Shown piece after piece: positions 1 through 13,400 of a DNA stretch of 64,000 nucleotides. Both the position numbers and the translations under genes were made by a program. This stretch comes from Phytoseiulus persimilis (taxonomy: Eukaryota > Arthropoda > Arachnida > Mesostigmata > Phytoseiidae): NCBI GenBank assembly GCA_037576195.1, contig CM075103.1:35362723-35426722 (forward strand), in the 5' to 3' direction. How positions within the stretch are numbered: the first letter of the stretch is position 1; every line of letters begins with the position of its first letter. The notes beneath the pieces are model-generated. The model saw only the letters and a list, made by a program, of their open reading frames with translations, ran no database searches and was not told where the DNA came from.

Positions 1-3000
1 TCCGAAATCAGGCAACAGCTTCTCTCTCAAGAAAGCGGCCTTTAACGTCGCTCCCTATTTGCTTTCGAAGCCTCACAGCTGAGCCGTAGACCTCTGAGAT
101 CTTTGAGAATCGCAAGATGATCGTGGAACGATACAAGTGTTGCACAGATTAATGAATATCGCCGGTGATTGGTCTACTGAGTAATTTGAATATTGTAAAA
201 CGGGCACGTGGACGCTAGAAAACGGGGCAGAGTGAACTTGCAGCCCGCTCCGCCGTTCTAGCCCGGCTACCTATCTCAGTTCGGACCGGGGAAAGAAATA
301 TCCAAATCCGCCATGCTCAACTCCGCGGACCTAATGCCGAGAGCGTGAGGTTTGTCCGCCCGCAGGGTATCATCGCCCGTGTCGTGTTGACGGCGACACT
401 CGGAGGGGGGGGGGGGCGAGCTTTAGTAGACCGCCCGCTCCAGCGCCCGAGCCACCGCACCATCACTGAATACTATATCTGCGAGGCGCCAACCATTCGG
501 ATCTGGGGAGCCGGATCTCGCCTGCGGGCTCGTTTTCAGCTCTTCTGCGATTCTCAACCAGAGAGCATGAGCCGAAGCTTTCGAACTCTGAGGTCAACTC
601 AATGTGAGCCGCAAGTGTCACAGACCTCTCAACCTCCTCCGTTGAGACATTCTCAAAACGATCGCATCTCATGCAAGGGTTTGTGGTTCGCGGTTTAATA
701 GTCCATAGCCCAGACTACTACTTTCTTCGACTGCAGGTGTCTGAGCTCGCGGACGCCGCAGCTACCCTCTGATCAGATGTCGTCAGAATCGGCAACTAGG
801 CTTTGTTCCCTTCCGCGACGTTGTGCGGCAACGGAAAAGCTTGCATCCAGAAACGAATGAGCCTTCCGAGAAACTTCGACTACTTGATGGCACACTCTAG
901 TCGGACATTCACCGCATTGTCGAGCGATCGGTTTCAATGTGCCACGCGCGTCGCAGCTGGAATCCAAATTATTGGAGAGTAATTTTCCCGGGTAAATGCA
1001 CGCGGCAGAACTCACGTCGAGAGTTGGAAAGAGCCGGGGCATCATTGCAATATTTGGGGTAGAGGTATTCAAGCTGAATCGATAGATCAACTTGAGCAGC
1101 TCTCAGGAGCCACCTCTCACGAGGAGCGTTCCCTGATCCGCGACAGAAAGAGAACGAACTGGACACGTTACCTCTCGATAGCGGAGGAGAGCCAAGAATA
1201 TATGATGTTCCGTGGAGAGGGTGAAAAATCGATGCAAGGATCCGAATTTTTCCCTACTCGAAGGATTCTCGGAAACATTCTTCCGGGAAGAGCTCAGCTT
1301 TCCCGATACACCAGGCATGGAGAGGCAATCTGATGCCCGGGGCGGACAGGGCAAGGTTTGCAGGCCTAACGAGCTCCGTTTCCGCATGGCAGAACTTCTG
1401 CCGAGAGTTTCATTCAAAGTGAAGTCATCAGTCTCCGAGATTTCCCCTCTTGGACGCCCATCCGGTTTTTTCTCGATTCTCTTGGCGTTCTGCATGGGGT
1501 CGATCAAGTTCCTTATTGAGCCTCTGATTGAGATCTCGTATTCCAGAACGAGCCTTATACCATGCTCTATCCGCCCTCAGGGAACCGAGCAGGCAAACTC
1601 GTTGTCACAAAATGTTGGCCTAGGGCTGAGATCGTCAAACTCTGTGTCGCGTCACCCCAGGGTGCCCGCAATGTCGGAAAAGTTTGGCGACCGCTGGCGC
1701 GTGGGATTCCGAGAAATTTCATTCCACTGTGCGAGAATAGAAAAGCTTGGGCTGGGGCTCACATGTATCGACGAGTCAGGAAAACGGAACCTGGAAAGGC
1801 GAGCCGTGGATAGCTTGGAACTGAAAACAGATCAGGGTCATCCGAACAGGGTGACTCCCAGTATCAGCCTTATGAGGAGGATTCAACGGAGTACAATATC
1901 AACGAGAACTTGAACATTATTTCTACCGGGAACGGATCAGAACTCGGGGAACAGATCGGAGAGTGTCATCAGGCCGACTCATTCTAGGAGGGAGGCAATC
2001 GAAGACACCCGCTTCAGAACACCGTAACTAGGGATTTCTCGAGGTCGATTTTCCAGTCCGAAATTCGGAGCCAACCCAATCTGCGATAACGTTATTCTGC
2101 GTTTTCTCCGGAAACGCTACACTCCTCGTTCCTCTCCACGTTTGCATTCCCAAGAAAAGCGCCAACTAACGTTGTCGGAACTCGGTTCGACGAGCTCGTG
2201 ACCGGAAACTCCACTCCCGGGAATGTGGAGCAACGACGTCCAGAATATAAGCTCTTCAATCGTTGCGTGTCATTCACGGGGGGCAGTCCACCCCAGGCGC
2301 CACTTTTCAGGAGCGGCATTTTGAGTTTCAGGTGTTTCCAGCACCGTTTTCGACTTCGAGATCAGGGGTTACGGATCGCAACTGGGTGGGGGCGCGTTTT
2401 CTGGCCCATGACTCCGTTTCACATCCACGTACCGTCGACCGAGCGGTAATTTGCAATGCGTCCCGCGAGACCTTGTCCAACTCTGAGTCATGCGGATTAG
2501 TTCCCTGAGCTGTTTCATGTGCTTTGATCCTTCGGGAACCTCTCTCGATTCTCCGAGAAAAACGCGGTTGATGCCTCCTGCCTTTCCTCCATCGGACACA
2601 GTACCCGGGAGGATCTAAATTCCGACCAAATCATCACAGATTTCTCGAATCATGGAGCCGAGGAACTGCGCCGAATAGATTATGCTCAATGAGTGGATAA
2701 TGAACTCAAAGGTCGAGCAAGCGTCATGATTTCGAATGATGTTTGATTGCATGATTCCGATACGTAATCTTCGAGTCCCGAATGAGTTTTACGAAAGACG
2801 ATCCACCTATTCATATAAATTGAGAGCAAGGGCAGTCTGGATCTTTGTCACCCGCACACTCGATTATGAGACTGCCGATGAACGTGGAATCGGTTCAGGT
2901 CGAACACATACAAACCAACCGAACAGGGACCTCCTGGAAATAAAGTGAAAACGTCTCCGCGAACAACGCGCAACGCGACGCGTTTTTGCGCGCGAAAGGC

Positions 3001-4200
3001 TCGGTTGGGAACCGAGCGCGGACGAAGTACTCGAGGATGCGTCAAGGAAATACGAGAGCACGTCAGACTGGAAAGAATGAGAGAGCCAGACCTGATATGG
3101 TCATTATCCAGCTGGATGAGAAATGCGACATGTATCAGGCGAAGAATGACGAGCGAATAACCGGTCCTCAGGAATGGTAGAGGGAATGCGATAAGTATGG
3201 GGACGAAACGGGGATTGGATGAATCGGTCTCGGTGATCGAGGTTCTCTGCTTTATGTGGAATAACTCTTCCAGAGCAGCTCTGGAAAACCCGCATGCAGG
3301 GGCGGATATGATGCCGAATCAGCCATACGCTACTTACGATTGAGCGAGCGAACATGAATTTCTTAAAATTCAGTTCTAGGGAGGAAGGGTGAAGAAGTTG
3401 ATCAGTGAAATCGATACATAATTATAATTGACGGGGAGACGAGAAATCATCGATGAACTTCAGAGGTTCCTCCACAGGCTCAACTCAGTGAGAAGTCCCA
3501 AAACAGTTCATCAAGGACCAGGAATTCAGGAGCATACCACGGGGTGGTAGAGGTTTCGAATCGATTCTTCAGGAGCTTCCAAGGCCACTTCCTCGCGTAA
3601 GAAATCAGCGCTTCCCCAGGGCAAATCCCAGATACGCGCCCTAGGTACCGAGTGTGATGAACATAATGTAGTCCACCGGCGTTCGAATTGGGAATCGCCG
3701 ACAGTTCGCGGAAGGCAACTTGCTCGTTTGTCTTCGCAACATCAATTTTCACAGTGGAGAACAGAAGATGCTCATCCTGTCGCGTGGAACCCTCCAACGT
3801 ATGGATAATTCAGTGAGACCGTCGGTGCGATGAGTTCCTGGTTATCCCGACGATCCGTGACAGAGCAAGGAATGATATCTTGGTATCCTTCAAATAGCTC
3901 CAGGAATACGTTAACGATGTATTGTGTCCGCGGAATCGATCTCATCCATAGCCGCCTCGTATATTTTTATCAACCCCTATTGCCATTTGCGGGGCTACGC
4001 TGGTGTATATTTTCTACCGGATGGAAGAGGATCCCAGTAAGGTCATTCCATGGTGTTGTTGGTAATGAGACCCCCCCTTATCTCGAAAAAAATTAAATGC
4101 TCAGCGTCGGCGATGGTCTTCTCTGGGAAAGCACATTTCTGTTCGTCTCTGACGCTCCTGAGCGCTAGAATATACACATGTAGGACTCAGAGAAAGCCAA
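1..4200. other. Stretch without a resolved gene
   Basis: No recognisable domain was found on either strand. Open frames here are short and change frame often. Two polar segments on the plus strand end in stop codons near 1987 and 2694, and an AATAAA lies near 2938, so the 3' end of a plus-strand gene may cross this stretch; its exons could not be joined with confidence. A run of G's sits near 402-415. Confidence 0.4.
1831..1987 (+). CDS. Possible terminal coding exon, unknown protein
   Basis: After a plausible acceptor (ends ..aaaacag at 1830) a frame stays open for 51 codons to TAG at 1985-1987, entering with two bases supplied by an upstream exon. The peptide is strongly polar and acidic, rich in Glu, Asn, Ser and Gln, for example PYEEDSTEYNINENLN, which is unlike the composition of random frames nearby. 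No upstream exon could be joined to it. It may be the tail of a gene lying left of or within the first 2 kb, or a chance frame. Confidence 0.22.
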
Positions 4201-4211
4201 CATGACTCTTC

Positions 4212-4440
4212 ATGGTCATGGTATGCTCAGATTGGTCCCAGAATCACCCTTCTTGACTTGGAAAAGTGTGCCCAAATCGGTCCCAGAATCACCTTTCCAG
4301 ACTTACGAAAGTCTGAACAGATTTGTCCCGAAATCACTCCGATCGACCCTCAGAAGTATGGTCAGTGAGTCAGTGTGGTCAGGGACCAATCTGAGCATAC
4401 TTTTCCGAGTCTGGGAGGGGTGATTCCGGGAACGATCTGG
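4212..4440. repeat. Minisatellite with an orientation switch
   Basis: Units of about 45 bases built on GGTCCCAGAATCACC..GACTTGGAAAAGT..GCCCA recur in tandem from about 4231 to 4360. From about 4382 the same motif continues as its reverse complement. The boundary units give a perfect 19-base inverted pair: 4221-4239 (GTATGCTCAGATTGGTCCC) and 4382-4400. The block could fold into a long imperfect hairpin or be the remnant of a foldback element. No coding content is seen. Confidence 0.7.
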
Positions 4441-5058
4441 GTAAAAACCGCTTCATCGCCGATGTTCAACTGTTGATACGATGGATAGGAGTGCGAGAAA
4501 CTGCTCAAGGAACACGAATCGTCAAGCGATATCTGAGAAAGTGGTCAGCCTTCTCCTTCCGGGTGAACCAACCAACTTTTTCATTTTTCTCGACCAGAAA
4601 AGTGGTTCCCGGGACCCGCTGCCTATGGCGTTCGATAGCCCTTGAAAAGAGCTTCACAACGTTTTTTTTTTATCGGCGCTGTAGCTCCACTGGTTCTCGA
4701 GATATGAGCGTTTTAGGTTTTCGAAGATCGATTTTTTTGGTGGAGCGCTTATCTCCGCCCAGCCCTTTCTGGGTTTTTGCTCGGAAACGATGACCCTCGA
4801 CGCCCCGACTTTGATCGAATACCAAGCGGGGAATCTGAATGAATGATGACAATGCTCGGGAACAATCAGCCTTTATTTTGTAGAAGACATTCAGCTTCGG
4901 CGGGATCCTGGTAAGCTCCAGCGTGCAGATGTGTGCATGGTGTTTAGGTGCGGAATAGGCACCGTTATTACCGGTTCCCCGTTTCTTAGGCCTCGATTCC
5001 GCTTCGACGAGGCTATAATACCCCGTGATTCCCCTCGACTCACGGGACATTATCGAGA

Positions 5059-7153
5059 TCACAACGCCGGAATATAGCCAACTTCGAAGTCGGGATCGAA
5101 AGAGTCGTCGTTACCATTCATCAGGAACCACGGTTTCGATCTGACGAGGTGATCCCTTAGTGTTTCCACTGTGCTCTGGAGTATCGATTCCGAGCACACT
5201 GTAAGTTCTGACGACCAGGCTTGCACGATAGGCGCATACCGCTTCGTGCTTTGGAAGAGCACTTGATGGCACTGGGGAGGAATTGACAGGCTGAGAGGAA
5301 GACTCAGAAATGATGAATAGTTCCGCCGGTGATAGCAGACTTCGCGGTTCGCTCGGGCAGGAGGAGTGATCGGATTCTCACCTGCTGAAACGCGACGGGT
5401 TTCTCAAGTTCCTCAGACCTCATAACACCGAACTGGTCCCAGAAAACGAGTACGTCGCTATCCAGCATCCATATCAGCAACGTATCGCCTGATGATTCCT
5501 GAGAGCGACAGGGGGCATGACATCTTGGCCTCGATATTTGTCAAGCATATCGGGTCACATCAACGCTAGTCTCTTACCGAGCTTAGGATCAATCTGCAGT
5601 GGGCACAACCATGCGCGATCTGTTCTCGGACGAGTTTAGCTATGAGGTTCAGAGGAGTTCGAGGATTTATGATCCGGGAGGAAGACGGATCTTTAAGATC
5701 GACGTTCATCCGATAGAAGTAGATCGATTCCTCCGAATCGCGTTGTCCCACGATATTGTTACAGCCACGACAGATGATGGAGCGACAATCAGAACCAGCC
5801 TGAAATCTCACTTCTTATAGAGGAGCATGTGCCCGGTCACTCTCTGCTGCCCATGGGACTCCATTTTTCTGGACAAGCTCAAATTGAGACCAACCATCGA
5901 TTCAGGAGCAATCGCCAGAGAATGGAGCAGTAATTTAGTGTTCGAGTAGTACAAGTCCTCGATTTTGGGTAGCAAGTCTCTCGTCAGAAGTTGGCTGCGG
6001 TGGTCCGAGTCGGTTGAAGTGCCCTGTGAACGATCGAATCCGATTGGATGCTGCGATGCACGATCTGACCGCCGTCGCGAGAACGATGGCGTTGCCCTCC
6101 TGGGAAACGCCGTCTGTACGCTAAGTCTCAATCTGACTTACATGCGGGAGTCCTGTGGTCTCATCCCGAGAGGAGTCAAACGAGCCGTTTCTCTGCGCCT
6201 GATCCCTAACAACGAGTGACGAATTGGATCGTGAGTTCTGGGAGCTCAACTTCCCCACCCGGAAATCTTTGAGTAACAGGCGGAGCGTTTCGAGCCGTGT
6301 ACTCACGTGGGCGGCTTGTGGCAGAACCACATATCCTGCAAGCTGCGCCAGTTTTCGGATGGGAGAGGTAATACTCTCTTGGATTCCCAACCTTCTCTTG
6401 TCAGGGTCAGCCTGCACTCTTTACACTGCAACTCATAACGGATGTTCCCAGGCAGAACTTCGACTGAAAATGGCCCCCGCATTGATGAGGACAAGATCCG
6501 GAGATTCCATGAAAGCCCCTGACATTTCTCTCTGGTTCGGACTCGATGTGAAAGCCAAATGAAATCACGAACCGTTTCTCTTTGGAGTCTCATCTTCCGG
6601 TTGTGAAGATAATTTCAAACGAATGGTCCCGGATCGCATGAGACCGGTGCTAACACATCCCTGTGTCGAGCCATTTTCCATCCATTCCAGGGTATTCCAC
6701 TCGTTCAGAGCAGTCAAATCGATGGAATATTCATCTGAGGTTGTATAATTCATGGCAAACGTCGGTGAGGTACTTCGACTCCATTATCGGGCAAGCCACA
6801 CAACAGAACTCGCCTTTGAGCTCAAAATTGATGGAACTCCCCGTCTCATGGAGCAAAAGCTCAATCCTGGATTTCTGGACCTTGACTGTGCATCTCGTCT
6901 CTGTATCCAGCTCGAAATTGAAGGAACAAATGTGGAGGGCAGGTCGGTGCTCGAGTGCCACATTGAGTCGAGGTCCTTCCATCCTGACGCCTGGAGAGCA
7001 TGGAAAATAGTAAGTGATGGGATCACGAAGGTTTTGCTCCAAGTCGATTCCAAGACGCGTCGGTTGAATCAATTCTGCCGATCCCTCCAACAAACAGCAC
7101 TCCGTCAGCACTGTAAGGCCCGGTCTGGTGGGTGGCGGGGATGAGACTGTCAT
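5059..7153 (-). CDS. UBE3D: UBE3D-like E3 ubiquitin-protein ligase (HECT-like family)
   Basis: Eight exons can be joined on the minus strand with matching phases: 7153-6802, 6734-6657, 6463-6307, 6237-6142, 5994-5895, 5799-5578, 5498-5382 and 5271-5059, giving about 444 residues (the human protein has 389). The start is the ATG followed by TVSSPPPTRPGLTVL. The family signature RVLPLPSENW lies in exon 3 after a Cys-x2-Cys pair (QCKECR) and is followed by FCHKP. A second Cys-x2-Cys (ICRGC) opens exon 6, next to the conserved DLYYSNTKLLLHS segment of exon 5. Exon 7 carries LLIWMLDSDVLVFWD. UBE3D proteins accept ubiquitin from an E2 (UBE2C in vertebrates) and lack a classical HECT fold. The borders between exons 1-2 and 2-3 are the least certain, since several phase-compatible donors exist. 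The 7.15-10.4 kb interval separates it from divergent Sec16. Confidence 0.88.
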
Positions 7154-10100
7154 GATCAGATATGAATGAGTTCTCTGGATCCACAGCTGAGCGGTATCCC
7201 ATGGATTCGAAATTCGAGGGGCGAAAATAATTGTGTCTTCCTTTGGCAACAGGAAAAGAGTCCTCGTAACAGATAGAGCATGAGAGCTGCTCATTCTTTC
7301 ATCACGTACCCGGAACGAGAAGTTTCGGACGACCGCCGCTAAATGCAAAAACTGCTAGTGAAATACGTCCATCGCAGCAACAAGTTTTGGAGAGAGTCTC
7401 ATCCGACAGGTAGCGAATCTCACAAGATTCCCTCTCTGCGGCGAGAATCACGCCGTCTCCAGAAAGGCAGAATAGGATAAGCAGAAACGGTGCGTACACG
7501 TGAGCTTTGGGAATATCTAGCAATTTTTTCCGGAGGAAGGAAAGCTCCGAGTCAGTTGTTCGACTTTCGGCGTGCCGCTCGCTGAGCGGCAAGGCTGATC
7601 GGCGGGGTAGGAAGCGGCCAAAAAGGCGGAGTTTCGCCGGAGAGGAGCGCGCGCGATTCGATTCCGGGCAGCAGCACTTGACCTCCGTTAGCGAAACTCG
7701 CCCCGTGAAAACATGGAAAAAGGAAAATCTACGGCGCAAACGGCGAAATCAGCGTTCCCATAGCTGATTATTGATGATCACCAGTTGGAGAGACTATGGG
7801 ACGAGTCATCAACGACGTTCAACCCATTATATCTGAAGCCGTAGAGGACTTCTTGAAGGCCGGTCCTGTGGAAACGCTTCAACGAGCGGTTCGGGCGATC
7901 CTGGGATTGTGGCTTTTCTACCCAAAGCCGCGTCTCGATAGGCGACAACTCCGATAGTATTGACGAAAATGGTACCACCAGTGATCCGTGGAGCTAGCGA
8001 AATTGAAGGGTTCTCTTCTCTGTGAGATGAATGCGATGTGTTACTGAAGACGATCGGCGATCACATGCGGGGTGAAGGACGAATTGGTTACTCCGAGGAG
8101 GCAGAGTGGAGTGACTATTGCGACCAGTAGGAAATCCTAATCGGCGCTGTCTTGCTGCCTCAAATTATCCATGGGTGGGACCTTCCACGACGGTACTTTT
8201 GATGTCAAGACAAAAGCGGAACATTCCAAGAACATGCCTACGCGAGTGGTTCTATGGGGGTAGAATGCGAGTGAGCGATCGATGCACCTGTCGAACTACT
8301 CATAATTTCGAGAATCTTCGGTTATTTCTTCCCGGCATTCCAGGCCAGGATCGCCTTCCCCCCTTTCCCTCCGGGAACTCGTTCATTTGACGAAAGCCGG
8401 GTGATGTACGGATCACACTGTCAAATGTTGGGATGGAAAATTACTCTGCGAGGCTTCGAGGTGGTTCGGCGTTACGTGTGTGGAACGGGTATCGTAAAGC
8501 TCAGAGATTTTCCCCACGTTCAGGACTTTTCAAGGGAAGAGTCTCGAAGAAACCATGAGGTCCGGACAGCACGAGCAGCCTGGCGCTGCCTCACATTTTT
8601 CGTGCTTTCGTCGTCAGGAAAAACAAAACGGAGTTTCACAGGATGACACCACCAGCTATGCCAGGGCCGGAAAGCTCCCTGCCTCCCGATCGATAGCAGA
8701 AATCATCATCGTCACCATTTTGGCGATCTGCGATTGCGAGTTTCGTCCTCAGTTTTCCTCAGAGCTCATCATGCTCATCTAGTATGGAATACCCGTTTCG
8801 TTCCCGATTGTGGAATGTCAGCCATATGGTTCCGAGTGCTCCCGCAAACTTCTCAGACGCATCCAACTGGAACGGATGCCTCAGCAACACAAGGAATCTG
8901 CAAATTATACTCAAACAAATTCTCGGCATATTTCCCCCCGTCCCACTGCAGCGTGTAGTTCAAATACAGTCTAGCGTTCGCCCGGATCGACGCTCCTCCG
9001 TTACAAAACTTCGCGCCCTAGTTGGGGGTTTCGGGACTGGCTATGATCCGCAAGGTATCACACTCGCATTTGTTGTGGTGCTTTTGTGGATCTTTGTGTA
9101 AAGTCGTTCTATTCTGCTTCTCTGCTGAGCAGGTGAGTGCATCGAATTCCGCTGTTGGAGATTCGTGAAGAAGTGCTCTGTGTAACATGTGTAGTGAATG
9201 CAGCAGGAAAATCAGCTGAAATCAGTCATCCTGCGGGAAGCGAACATTCGTTGCTACTCAGCGAGGGGCCAGGAAGTGGAGGGACATTGAAATGGCACCG
9301 GCTGCTTCTATACAGCACTGATATAGGTACACGTCGACATTTCCTTTAAGGCTTCTCTAGAACAGCTGTAAGGATCGAATGCATTTCACGTGATAATAGA
9401 TCTTCCCCGAGCTTACTCCATCCCTGGCTGTGATGGAACTAGGGTTCACGCCATTTCTTTCTGACATCGAAAACAGCTGGAAGTCTGTCATATGCTGGCT
9501 TATGGAGATGTTAAGGGAGATGTTTGTGCAGATTCCCTTGGTTTTCCCATTTCCTCGGTTTAGATAGAAGACCGTCATTGAACTTCTCGTTTATTTGTGT
9601 CGCATTACGATCATCTCAATTAGAGTTGAAGGAAATTTGGCTTCTCGAGGCGATTTCACGTACGTTAGGCCGCGGAACGCCGCATTGGACGAAGGCTGCA
9701 TTCCACGATTGTCTCCCTAATAGTTACTTTCGAGGCTCGGAGCATTTTGCAGTGATCACGGAAGCTCGGCGATTCATTGGAGTGAGCTCCGAGGTGTGGC
9801 CTCCCCTAAATATTGAATCATCATTCACTCTTTTCAGTGAGCGCTCGCCCCTCAAAATGTCGCACAATTTGGTTCAGAAACGAGGCCGCTATCCCAAGAG
9901 TAAGTGCGCTGACGTCGATATTACTTCGCCCATCTGAAGATCCTCTTGGTCTCAACCTGACCGCAAGAGCGTGTATTATATAATAGCGTGATCTCGAGTC
10001 TGTACACGGGTAAAGAATTCCTCGCGACTTTCACATTTTCCGTCCCCGGTGAAACTCGGGAGCCAGAGGGAACACTTTCTTCCCGATCGGTGCCTGAAAG

Positions 10101-10409
10101 AAGCGGCACGAAAGATTGGAGTCCGCAGGGCCGTTTTGCAGAGGAGAATTTTTTCCGGTTCCCGCGCCCCGGAGTTTTCATACAGGCGTCTCCACGAGGC
10201 AGCGCACTCAAGACTTCCGGAACGAAACCAAACCCTGTACTCGATTGGATCTCTGGCTCCAATCGAAAAACATCCCAAGAGATCATTTCTGAGCGAGTGG
10301 CTAAGTGTGTTGACGAACTTCGGAACTTTTGACTCGCGTGCAGCTCCGTGTTTTCTTGTCAAGGATGTTGTGTAAACTGTTCTTGTGATTGCATTTTTCC
10401 CTCGTGCAT
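7154..10409. other. Intergenic interval between divergent UBE3D and Sec16
   Basis: This interval should hold the promoters and 5' untranslated exons of both genes. A basic, Arg/Lys-rich frame on the plus strand (7507-7767) and other short frames show no domain and no consistent splice partners. No TATA-type element could be assigned. Confidence 0.4.
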
Positions 10410-13400
10410 ATGAGTTTGATAGCTGACAGCACCTCGAATTTCCCAGCGAGACCAGAGAACAACCTCGCCCAGGGCGGATGGCAGGCTCAAACTTTATCGG
10501 TGCCAAGTCAGAGTCAAGGATTCTCTGAAGTGGATTACAACTACCAGAACCAAAAGCAAAAGGTTGACGCGCAACACTCACAGCCCTACAGTAACCAGTG
10601 GCCCGAACATCAGGTAGGCTGAACCTAAAATAGTTGTTCCGACATTTGAGGATGCACCAGCTACTCTCCCACCAGAAATTCGCTCCATTCGTGTCGAACA
10701 TCCCATATCTGCGACGGGCGGTGACATGTCGCGCGATCACCTTGCCGCGTTTCTCCCTTGTATTGGAGCATTGATCCGCTCTTGATGCTCATTATATGCT
10801 GACAGCTGTTCCTGCAACTTTGCAACGGCGTTGTCATATGGTCGGTCCCTCAAATTTGTTCGGTTCAGGAGCATCGATCGATCTCGTCCAAAATCTAATT
10901 TTTTCCGCGAACCTGATGCATTGTGGAGTGGCTCGCTAGCTGGTCTCATATCCCTCCAAGTCTGGTTTCGTCGTACATCAAGCGTACCTCAGCAATGGCG
11001 AGGATGCTTTCAGGACTCTTGCTACTAATTGAAGAAATCGGCATGAGGGAATGGACAGCCTGGCACATACTGAACATGGATAAGCTTCCACGGAAGACCA
11101 ACTCTGATGCGATGTCAGACTTGCCCTGTTATCTTGGGAGGCTCCAGCGATTCACTGGGACGTTTTCTTCCAGAAGGTCATGAACGAGGAGCCCCAGCAG
11201 AAACTTGATCCTAATGGCCACAGCGTTCAACAAGATGTGAGTTGATCCGGTCATGCCCTCGCGGAAAGCATACACTCGGAGACGGGAGCGTAGACAGGGG
11301 CGATGCCTTTATAGTGGGGAGAAGCTAGAATTTAGATCGTTGGAATTCCACATCATATTTTAGTATGAGACATGATCCAGTTGGGAATCGAATCCGATCC
11401 TGTTCAAGCGATTTCGTGATTAGAAAAAGTACATGAAGGTCAGAAGACACTGAGAAACTGGCAAGGAGGCCTCAGGGAACACTAGAGAGAGGACAATATC
11501 GTCTTGTTCATGAACGTAGAATCTATCTCGAAAAATATTTCGGCCCATGTTCAAAATTTGGCCGTTCTTCATCGTTTCTGATGACAGTTACCTGATTCTC
11601 GTATGGGTCTTCCTCAGGTTTGGAATGACTGGGGCGATCAAGGTTGGGAAAACTGGGACAACAACAACAGTCAGCAACCACAACCGACTCAGAGCTATTA
11701 CGGTCAGCCACAGCACCAACAAACTCAAAGTCAACAAAGCGTTCAGTATCCAGCCTACGATCAGGGATATCACAACCAACAAGAGCAGCAACGGCCGCCG
11801 CTCGCAAACCATCAAACGTTCGAACCCTATCCCCAGCAAGTGGATCAGAATCACTTGTCATATCCCGCGTCTTGCTCCACGCCGCACTATCAGTACAACG
11901 AAGGGAACTCGGTGCCGCCGTTCTCTCCGAACGCTCACTTGGAGGAGCCGCCATCCGGGACCCAAACCGCGTATTCTTCGCAGTCGATGGCTCCTGCCAG
12001 CACACAGCCAACTGAGCAGATTGACATCCGAGAAGACCTCCATCTGCAGAATCAGCAACAGCAATACAACCAAGACACCGCTTTCCAACAGCAGAACGAT
12101 TATCAGCAGCTACAACAGTCGCAACCGCCGCTGCAGAATTTCAACAATCTGAACTATGATCAGGTGTCGCAGCATCATCAACTCTTACATACTCAGCAAT
12201 TTCCCGACTACTCCCAAGGCTACTTGAACGTGGGACAAGAGAGCAACATTCCAGAACAAAATCAGTTCGATTGCATCAGCGAATTCCCACCTGTCGCGGA
12301 TTCAAGCGAGCAAAAAACACCACTAGGCGAGTACGATTCGCAACCTGTGACATACGCATCGGAGGAAACCGCTGGAGAAGGAGAGAGCCTCAGGGATAGA
12401 AACGGTGGAGGAGATGAGGGTGGAAATTGTGCTCCGTACGCCAACGATGATCTGAAAAACTCACCACTGATTTCACAAGAGCACAAGGACGAGCCAATAT
12501 CCGACAGCTGGGACACTCTCGAAGATAATATGGAGTGTCTGACGATTCAAGACGAGCCGGAGGAGTCGAGCGCAAGGGCTCGCAACCTCCATCCCTCTGA
12601 GGTCGACTCACCGTATCAAGCCCAACAGCAGGAGGTCCAGCATGGAGTTGCTCGCGAGAGCGAACTCTCGCAGCAAAGCGCTCAACATGATCAGCAGCAC
12701 CAGCAGGATGTCCACATGCAACAAAATCGACAAGAGCAACAGCAGCAGCAATATCCTGAACACGAGCGGCAACGAGAACAGCAGCGACAACCTCCCGTCG
12801 AAGAGGAGAGGCAGTTCAGACAGCAATCTGTGCAACGAGAGCAACATTTTCCAGAAGAGGTTCAGAGTCCAGCGGTGAGTGCACTGCCATCGCTTTCGGA
12901 GGTTCTCCAAGCGAAAAATCTGAAGAGCGACTCGACCGGACGCAGTGATTCTCGACACTCGGAGGAACTTTCGCCCGTTCACGATGCGATTTCCTCGCCA
13001 TTCGTGGAAGCGGAGTCCAAGAGCGGCACGGCGAGCTCCAGCTCATCCCACAGCGAGAGGCGAGATTCGTTCGACAATGCGTTCGATATCAGCTCGCAGG
13101 AACGGGCCACTTTCATGGCGGACATGGTCAGACCCGCTTCTGAAGGTGCCCCAGCTGAAGAGGGATCCGCGGCTTCGTTCCCTCTTCCGTCACCGAGTCC
13201 GAGACCGAGCAACACCTACGCCGAGGACTCTCAAAACGGCGCAGTCTACGAACCAATCGCAGCTCGAGAAGTCGTCGGCCAACGGGCTTCGGCGGAACGG
13301 AACGCACCGGCTGGCCTGGACACGAAAGCTCAGAGCTCAGTGAGGCAAAGTCCGTTGGGAGGAGAGGGAGGCAACCTCGTCCCAGCCGCAGTCCTCTCTA

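Noticed and set aside
1212..1913. 233-codon plus-strand frame
   Set aside because: No domain, overlapped by a minus-strand frame; a different frame at its 3' end fits a terminal exon better.
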